From positions 1 through 8,611 of the forward strand of contig CBFHJA010000095.1 in NCBI GenBank assembly GCA_965656085.1: 8,611 nt of DNA, in the 5' to 3' direction. Shown piece after piece: positions 5,106 through 8,611 of this stretch; position 1 is the first letter of the stretch, and each line of letters opens with the position of its first letter. The notes beneath the pieces were generated by a model, which worked only from the letters and a program-made list of their open reading frames with translations, was not told where the DNA came from and made no database searches. A program made the translations under genes and the position numbers. The DNA is from Aliishimia sp965656085 (GTDB lineage: Bacteria > Pseudomonadota > Alphaproteobacteria > Rhodobacterales > Rhodobacteraceae).

Positions 5106-5417
5106 TCATGTTTGATGGGTCTGTCGGGCCAGAGCCTCGGCGTGATCCCAGACGGCTTCAATCGCCTCGGGCGTCCGCGCTACCCCGTCCGGGTCTGCAA
5201 GCGCGGCGATGCGGGATGCGTGAAAGTCCAGGTCGCGGGCGGGATCGTCGGGCGTCATTTCAGGATCAGAAGCGCGCACCGTTCCTACTTTTCCTACAAT
5301 TCCTACTCTTTCGCCTTCGGCGGGGTGATCTGTAGGAAGTGTAGGAAGTGTAGGAAGGACGCGGCGTTCTCGCGCTTGATGCAGCGCCGCCTTGGCGTCG
5401 AAGGCAAAGCCGGTCAT
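5106..5417 (-). CDS. Hypothetical protein with LPT and VGx triplet repeats (103 aa)
   Basis: The function is not recognised. The ATG at 5417 overlaps the DUF3987 stop by four bases (ATGA), so translation is coupled. Residues 1-20 (MTGFAFDAKAALHQARERRV) are followed by LPTLPTLPT and, after a short linker, VGIVGKVGTV. Both peptide repeats arise from 9-base DNA repeats that are inverted copies of each other (5282-5306 and 5332-5356). The C-terminal half is helical and acidic (DLDFHASRIAALADPDGVARTPEAIEAVWDHAEALARQ in sense, about residues 60-97). The protein repeats may be a by-product of selection on the DNA repeats, so the coding role and an origin or binding-site role may coexist. Similar LPTLPT/VGxVG proteins appear from memory in other alphaproteobacterial phage-like elements. 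Confidence 0.7.
   Translation of the reverse strand: MTGFAFDAKAALHQARERRVLPTLPTLPTDHPAEGERVGIVGKVGTVRASDPEMTPDDPARDLDFHASRIAALADPDGVARTPEAIEAVWDHAEALARQTHQT
5282..5356. repeat. Symmetric iteron array: three TTCCTAC then three GTAGGAA, 9-base period
   Basis: TTCCTAC occurs at 5282-5288, 5291-5297 and 5300-5306; its reverse complement GTAGGAA occurs at 5332-5338, 5341-5347 and 5350-5356. Starts are exactly 9 bases apart in each arm, and the arms mirror each other about 5319, with a 25-base centre that includes a small CGCC-TTC-GGCG hairpin. The array lies just downstream of the primase and DUF3987 genes. Iterated sites beside replication genes are typical of origins; this is the best origin candidate here. 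A regulator-binding or RNA-hairpin role is also possible. Confidence 0.75.
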
Positions 5418-6889
5418 GACTGCACCTCGCGCACGATCCGCCATGCCTCGCGGCGCGGCTTTCCTTCCACCTCTGCGCCGTTCGCCTCGATCAGCCAGCC
5501 GTGAGTTTCCAGCTTGCGCAGCGCCTTGCGTGCTCTGTCTGTTACCTTGAAGGGTCCACGCTGCGCCGCCGCGCGGGCCGAGATATGCGGCTCGCCCCAT
5601 GATCCCAGCAGCCAAAGGCGCATCCGTTCCGCGTCGGCTACCTCGGGCGGCACGATTGCAGCATCCGCGAGGCGCGCGGCCTCGTTCGCGTAGAAGCTCG
5701 CAATCTCGATTGCCCCGGCCATCGTCTCGCCCCTCACCTCGGGCGCGTCCGGGTCCGCGTAGATGGTCAGCACCGCCGCGAGGCGCGCCGCGTGCTCTGC
5801 GGTCTTGCTGGCAAAGGCGCGCGCATCCTCGAAAGGTCCGCCCGCCCCCTGCGCCTTTTCCACCTCGCGGGCGAAGGCGGTCAGCACGTCCCGCGCGTCT
5901 CGGGCCAAGGGCAGGACCGGCGGCGCGAGTTCGTTGCGCTTGTCATCCGCCAAGGGCAGATCGCGAGACAGAAGCGACCGGACGCGCGCGGCAAAGCTGG
6001 CAATCTCCGCCTCTGCGGCGGCGTCTTTTTCCATGCGCAGGCGGGTGCCGATGCGCGAGGCCGGGCGGCACGTCAGGAAGCGGGCGAGAAGCCCTTGCCC
6101 GTTGGCCATCGGATCCGATAGCAGCGCCTCGGCGGCGACCGGCTGGACAAGGATATGTGCCGAGAAGCGCCGCCCCGTGTAGCTTTCCACGCCATCGCCT
6201 GCGCGCCACCTGTCGAGCGGTGATCCGTCCCACATGGCGCTAAAACTGGCGCATGTCGCTAACTTGTTCTCGGCCTTCATGCTATGCCCGCCGATCAAAC
6301 TGCCGCCTTCCTCGGTCATGATCCCGAGGCTGGCGCGCAGTTCGGGCAAGTGTTTCGTGATCCCCTCGATGGTCGGCGCGCTTGCCACGATGTGCGGTTT
6401 CAGCGGCGCGGGCGGCTCCGGCCCCAGGGCTTGCAGATCGGCCCGCTTTGCGGCGCTGTCGGCCTTCTTGTCCCCCACGATCTTCGCGCGGGTGGCCTTC
6501 CATACCTCGTGCTGATCGCGCCAAAGGTCGCGCTGGATATCGTAGTCGGTGCGCAGATCAGCCTCGAAGTCGCGCACGCCCTTCATGGCGAGGCGGTCGG
6601 CGGTGCTCTTGCGCTCGCCGCTCTCGGCCACCGTCAGCAGAAACAGGCTTGCGGGCGCGGTGCCGTTCAGTGTTTCCGCGTCCCGATGCCCCTGCGCGGC
6701 CAGTGCCGCCGATGCCAGGACGGATGCCGCGCACATGGCAACGGGTGCCTCGGTCGCGCGGGCGATTGCCTCTGCCGGTTCGCGCAGCGGCCCCAATGCC
6801 GCAACCGGAAAGGGCGCAGCCTCGGGCATGTCGCGGATCAAGGGCGTCGGGCCTTCGGGCGTGAATGGCGTTGCTTCAACATAGGTCAT
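5414..6889 (-). CDS. DUF3987 (YfjI-like) helicase-like replication ATPase (491 aa)
   Basis: This P-loop protein probably acts as the replicative helicase of the element, working with the primase encoded just upstream. The family usually sits beside Toprim primases in phages and satellites. Residues 30-90 match the DUF3987 opening. The phosphate-binding loop is SGERKST (90-96), with the family's arginine before the lysine where most P-loops have glycine. A Walker B-like acidic pair follows in LGIMTEEGG (188-196), a sensor-like stretch at HILVQP (245-250), and an arginine in GLLARFL (266-272) that could be the finger. Residues 430-491 look like a winged-helix domain. The ATG at 6889 overlaps the primase stop by four bases. 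Biochemical activity of the family is poorly known, so 'helicase' is inference. Confidence 0.88.
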   Translation of the reverse strand: MTYVEATPFTPEGPTPLIRDMPEAAPFPVAALGPLREPAEAIARATEAPVAMCAASVLASAALAAQGHRDAETLNGTAPASLFLLTVAESGERKSTADRLAMKGVRDFEADLRTDYDIQRDLWRDQHEVWKATRAKIVGDKKADSAAKRADLQALGPEPPAPLKPHIVASAPTIEGITKHLPELRASLGIMTEEGGSLIGGHSMKAENKLATCASFSAMWDGSPLDRWRAGDGVESYTGRRFSAHILVQPVAAEALLSDPMANGQGLLARFLTCRPASRIGTRLRMEKDAAAEAEIASFAARVRSLLSRDLPLADDKRNELAPPVLPLARDARDVLTAFAREVEKAQGAGGPFEDARAFASKTAEHAARLAAVLTIYADPDAPEVRGETMAGAIEIASFYANEAARLADAAIVPPEVADAERMRLWLLGSWGEPHISARAAAQRGPFKVTDRARKALRKLETHGWLIEANGAEVEGKPRREAWRIVREVQS

Positions 6890-7773
6890 GCCATCACCGC
6901 CTTTCCGACCAGAATATCATTCCAGTCGCGGCCCCGAGGCGCGGGCAACATTGATACCTGCCAGCCGAGTCCATGCGCGCGCTCGGCCAGATCGCGGCCA
7001 GCATCGGCCCCGGCGGGGTCGCCATCGGTCGCGACGGTCAACCGGTCCGGCGATGCTGGCAGGCGCAGCCCGCGCATCCCGCTTGTCGAAAGCGCGGCCC
7101 AGATCGTCGCAGGGTGGCCCAACAGCCCGCTTGCGAGGCTCAGGGCGGTTTCGATGCCCTCGGCCACCACAAGCGGCCCCTGCGCCTGTGTGAGCCTCAC
7201 CGCGCCGCCTGTGGTGCTGCCTAGCATCAGCTTGTTGCCACCGTCGAGACTGGCCTTGCCGGTGCCGTCCGGGCGAAGATAGGTGCGATGCACCGCGCAG
7301 CCGTCTGCGCCCTCGATCCTTGCGACCAGCGCCGGGTGCCGCTTGGCAGTCGGGCCATGCCAGCAGTCGGGATGAAAGCGCAGGGCGTCGGGCAGATCGC
7401 AGGTGATCGCGCGACCGCGCAGGTAGGTTTTCGCGAGGGTGCCACCGATCGGCAATGCCTCTTGCCAGCACCTCTCGGCCTGTCGTGCCCGTTTCTCGGC
7501 CTGCGCGCGTTCCTCGCGTTCGCGCTGCGCGATGGTGGCGGGGTCTGGCGGGGTGTAGCTGCCCGGCGCGACACCAGCCGCCGCGAGTATATCCGCGAAG
7601 GCGCAGGCGCTCTTTTTGCAGTTCAGCAGCAGCCGCCCGTCGCGGCCATCGGCCAGGGTGAGGGCGTTCTGCCCCTTGCGGCGCTCGGGCTGGCAACATG
7701 GGCAGGGCGCGCAGCCATAGCGGCGCAGCCATTTGCCGCCGAGATCATGGGTGAGGGTTGCGGCGTCAGTCAT
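6886..7773 (-). CDS. DNA primase with zinc finger and Toprim domain (295 aa)
   Basis: It makes RNA primers for element replication. The N-terminal zinc-binding site is C24-x2-C27 and C52-x4-C57, with extra cysteines at 21 and 26, as in phage primases of the T7/P4 type. A basic and Glu-rich helix (about 80-103) links it to the catalytic part. The Toprim domain shows the conserved glutamate in VVAEGIETALS (E205 or E208), the D-x-D motif in ATDGDPAG (D250, D252), and the closing GRDWNDIL (281-288). No helicase domain is fused, unlike P4 alpha; that role falls to the next gene. The ATG at 7773 has a strong GGAGG 7 bases upstream and overlaps the preceding stop by four bases. Confidence 0.93.
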   Translation of the reverse strand: MTDAATLTHDLGGKWLRRYGCAPCPCCQPERRKGQNALTLADGRDGRLLLNCKKSACAFADILAAAGVAPGSYTPPDPATIAQREREERAQAEKRARQAERCWQEALPIGGTLAKTYLRGRAITCDLPDALRFHPDCWHGPTAKRHPALVARIEGADGCAVHRTYLRPDGTGKASLDGGNKLMLGSTTGGAVRLTQAQGPLVVAEGIETALSLASGLLGHPATIWAALSTSGMRGLRLPASPDRLTVATDGDPAGADAGRDLAERAHGLGWQVSMLPAPRGRDWNDILVGKAVMA

Positions 7774-8012
7774 AGCAGGTCCTCCGCCATTTCGAGTGGA
7801 TCGTAAGGGCCTGCGCCCTCAACTCGGGCCAGGACGCGGCCCTCATCATCCTTGAGGACGCGATCTGGATTGCAGTTGCAAAGGCGCGTCGGCGTGTAGA
7901 TCGCGCAGGAATGGTCGTGGCGGAATTCCACGTGATAAAGGTTGCCGCGCTTGATGTGCTTTCGGCGGGCGGCAGCCCATGCCCGGCGTGCCTGTCGATT
8001 TGGTCGTGTCAT
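7770..8012 (-). CDS. Hypothetical small protein with Cys/His residues (80 aa)
   Basis: The function is not recognised. The ATG at 8012 has AAGG 8 bases upstream, and the stop overlaps the primase start (ATGA), so it opens the replication operon. The first 22 residues are very basic (RPNRQARRAWAAARRKHIKR). The middle holds HDHSC and LCNCNPD, with three cysteines and two histidines that could bind metal, and the end is acidic (PYDPLEMAEDLL). A nucleic-acid-binding accessory protein for replication is plausible but unproven. Confidence 0.75.
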   Translation of the reverse strand: MTRPNRQARRAWAAARRKHIKRGNLYHVEFRHDHSCAIYTPTRLCNCNPDRVLKDDEGRVLARVEGAGPYDPLEMAEDLL

Positions 8013-8029
8013 TGCTCGTGCCTTTCGGT

Positions 8030-8058
8030 TTGCCCGATCGGCGCGGCGGTGCTATGAT
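8030..8058 (+). promoter_or_regulatory. Strong plus-strand sigma70-like promoter
   Basis: TTGCCC (8030-8035) and TATGAT (8053-8058) are separated by exactly 17 bases. The -10 matches TATAAT at 5 of 6 positions and the -35 keeps TTG. It points opposite to every gene in the element. A start at about 8064-8066 would lead straight into the hairpins of the predicted small RNA. Confidence 0.6.
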
Positions 8059-8063
8059 ACCCC

Positions 8064-8128
8064 AAAGCTGTCCCGCTTTGTGAATATCTGGAAGCCCGCG
8101 CCGTCGCCTCGGTGCGGGTTTCTTTATT
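8064..8128 (+). ncRNA. Predicted ~60-nt small RNA antisense to the main operon
   Basis: The only gap in the regulatory half of the operon (8013-8123) holds a complete small transcription unit on the opposite strand. A promoter at 8030-8058 gives a start near 8064. The transcript would open with a 6-bp hairpin (CAAAGC 8063-8068 / GCTTTG 8075-8080, loop TGTCCC), continue with an unpaired stretch (8081-8091) and end in an intrinsic terminator. It is antisense to the leader of the 7770-8012 gene and the end of the 8124-8324 gene. P4-like satellites control replication genes with a short RNA (CI RNA) made from the same region, so an analogous immunity or copy-control RNA is a reasonable guess. No expression evidence is available. 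Confidence 0.5.
8092..8128 (+). terminator. Intrinsic terminator, plus strand
   Basis: CCCGCGCC (8095-8102) pairs with GGTGCGGG (8111-8118) around an 8-base loop, with one G-T wobble, and AAG/TTT extends the stem at its base. TTTCTTTATT follows. The T-rich tail is on the plus-strand side only; the minus-strand side has none, so it serves the antisense unit and not the gene operon. Confidence 0.7.
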
Positions 8129-8324
8129 GGGTGGTGACGGGTCGTGGTGCGTCATCGGCAGGCAGATCCGGAAAAGCCATCTCCAGATCGACCAGCGCGG
8201 CCAGCATGTGCTTGGCCAGGCCTGGGTGGTGCTCTGCGCGGTCGGCCAGCAATTCGGCAAAGGCGCTGCCGTGATCGGTGATCCGGGTCAGCAAGGGGCG
8301 GGTGAAGCGGCGGTGGTGATCCAT
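8124..8324 (-). CDS. Hypothetical small protein after alpA (66 aa)
   Basis: The function is not recognised. The ATG at 8324 has AGGGGG 7 bases upstream and overlaps the alpA stop by one base (TGATG); a GTG one codon earlier would be too close to the same site. The N-terminus is basic with His and Arg (MDHHRRFTRPLLTR), and a helix with HPGLAKHMLAALVDLEMAF follows (about residues 32-52). The C-terminus is Asp/Pro-rich. There is no signal peptide or membrane segment. Translational coupling to the AlpA-like gene suggests a role in early control or replication start. Confidence 0.65.
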   Translation of the reverse strand: MDHHRRFTRPLLTRITDHGSAFAELLADRAEHHPGLAKHMLAALVDLEMAFPDLPADDAPRPVTTQ

Positions 8325-8572
8325 CACGCGGCCCCCTTGCGAACAGGGTTCGGCGTCGTGATGCGGCGCTCCATGAAGGCGCGCGCGTCCTCGATCCGGT
8401 AGAGTTTACGTCCGCCGATGTAGAGGAAGGGCAAGCCATCGGGCATTGCCTCATAGCGGGCGATGGTGCGCTCGTGGCAGTTCCACTCTGCGGCCAGTTC
8501 GGCGCGGGTGACGTATCCGTCCAGTAGACCGCGTGCGGAGGCCTGCGGCTTTGTCTGTGTCGCTGTGGTCAT
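8324..8572 (-). CDS. AlpA-like winged-HTH regulator / excisionase (82 aa), spans the contig join
   Basis: This small DNA-binding protein probably controls excision and early gene expression. Residues 20-42 form the helix-turn-helix (YVTRAELAAEWNCHERTIAR) and 48-60 the wing (PFLYIGGRKLYRI), the MerR-like HTH_17 pattern found in AlpA and phage Xis proteins. The start ATG at 8572 has GAAGGA 9 bases upstream and lies in the terminal redundancy, so the same codons also occur at complement 1-38. Continuing past 8611 leads to position 78 and the predicted promoter. In P4-type and PICI elements such proteins act as excisionase and as switch for the adjacent genes. Which of these applies here cannot be told from sequence. 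Confidence 0.85.
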   Translation of the reverse strand: MTTATQTKPQASARGLLDGYVTRAELAAEWNCHERTIARYEAMPDGLPFLYIGGRKLYRIEDARAFMERRITTPNPVRKGAA

Positions 8573-8611
8573 CAGGTTGCATCCTTCTGCAAAGTGAAGT
8601 GATGCGCCCCA
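8535..8611. repeat. 77-base terminal redundancy identical to 1-77
   Basis: The last 77 bases repeat the first 77 exactly, starting at the same GCGGAGGCCT word. Both copies contain the 5' end of the alpA-like gene (complement of 1-38 equals complement of 8535-8572) and its ribosome binding site. The simplest reading is an assembly overlap from a circular or circularly permuted molecule, not a biological repeat. The gene at 8324-8572 should therefore be read through into 39-119 for its promoter. Confidence 0.93.

Larger units (their letters stand above)
1..8534. mobile_element. Complete circular phage-satellite-like integrative element (8534 bp)
   Basis: Bases 1-77 and 8535-8611 are identical, so one unit of the circle is 8534 bp. 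It carries a tyrosine integrase next to a tRNA-Asn-derived attP, an AlpA-like protein, a primase, a DUF3987 ATPase, a major capsid protein and a small terminase subunit, all transcribed from the minus strand. No large terminase, portal, prohead protease, tail or lysis gene is visible, so it cannot form particles alone. This combination is known from phage satellites (P4-like, PICI, PICMI). That it is a satellite is inferred from gene content; a decayed prophage is less likely because every recognised gene is intact and tightly packed and the circle is closed. Confidence 0.8.

Noticed and set aside
4639..5109. Minus-strand 156-codon frame overlapping the 84-aa gene
   Set aside because: Sequence is Arg/Pro/Ser-rich and disordered, with no domain, and the 84-aa frame has a proper ribosome binding site and protein-like composition.
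5282..5356. CRISPR-like reading of the short repeats
   Set aside because: Units are 7 bases with 2-base gaps and invert at the centre; there are no spacers of CRISPR size and no cas genes.
6284..7282. Long plus-strand open frame (332 codons) opposite primase and DUF3987 genes
   Set aside because: It crosses two well-supported minus-strand genes, has Arg/Cys/Pro-rich noise-like sequence and no initiation signal.
6917..7732. Minus-strand 271-codon frame inside the primase gene
   Set aside because: It is an out-of-frame Arg-rich translation of the primase gene, which has zinc finger and Toprim motifs in the chosen frame.
8080..8087. GTGAATAT shared between the predicted small RNA and the alpA promoter (minus strand 78-85)
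   Set aside because: The two copies have the same sense relative to their transcripts, so they do not pair, and 8 bases is short enough to be chance.
8095..8118. Terminator for the minus-strand 66-aa gene
   Set aside because: The hairpin lacks a T-run on the minus-strand side, and genes continue downstream in the same direction; it fits plus-strand termination.

Overview
The window is a complete small circular element. Its first 77 bases (1-77) are repeated exactly as its last 77 (8535-8611), so the molecule is an 8534-bp circle opened inside the 5' end of an excisionase-like gene. An exact 77-base overlap is what a de Bruijn assembler using k=77 leaves on a circular contig (inference). High GC, the protein styles and a 3' tRNA-Asn(GTT) remnant suggest an alphaproteobacterial host, most likely Rhodobacterales.

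All recognisable genes lie on the minus strand and are mostly packed with 1-4 base overlaps. In transcription order around the circle they are: a tyrosine integrase (764-1975); a 214-aa unknown protein (120-764); an AlpA-like wHTH regulator/excisionase (8324-8572, across the contig join); two small unknown proteins (8124-8324, 7770-8012); a zinc-finger/Toprim primase (6886-7773); a DUF3987 helicase-like ATPase (5414-6889); two small unknown proteins (5106-5417, 4838-5092); an HK97-fold major capsid protein (3284-4642); a P27-type terminase small subunit (2808-3137); and two small proteins (2598-2804, 2315-2590). The 339 bases between 1976 and 2314 hold no gene. They form attP: the 3' half of tRNA-Asn flanked on each side by three direct TGTCCGCA-type repeats, the expected layout of integrase arm sites.

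The gene set reads as a phage satellite of the P4/PICI/PICMI general type. It can integrate and excise (Int plus AlpA-like protein), copy its own DNA (primase plus DUF3987 protein), and it carries two packaging/head genes. It has no large terminase, portal, prohead protease or tail genes, so it must take these from a helper phage. The major capsid protein plus TerS, without the rest of a head module, is the most unusual part. It may redirect capsid assembly and DNA packaging of a helper.

Non-coding signals include a plus-strand promoter followed about 60 bases later by an intrinsic terminator (a probable small RNA, 8064-8128, antisense to the main operon). A perfectly symmetric array of three plus three inverted 7-mers (5282-5356) lies inside a coding region and is a candidate replication origin. 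An operator-like dyad sits in the alpA promoter, the int promoter overlaps integrase sites, and two strong hairpins separate the capsid and terS genes.
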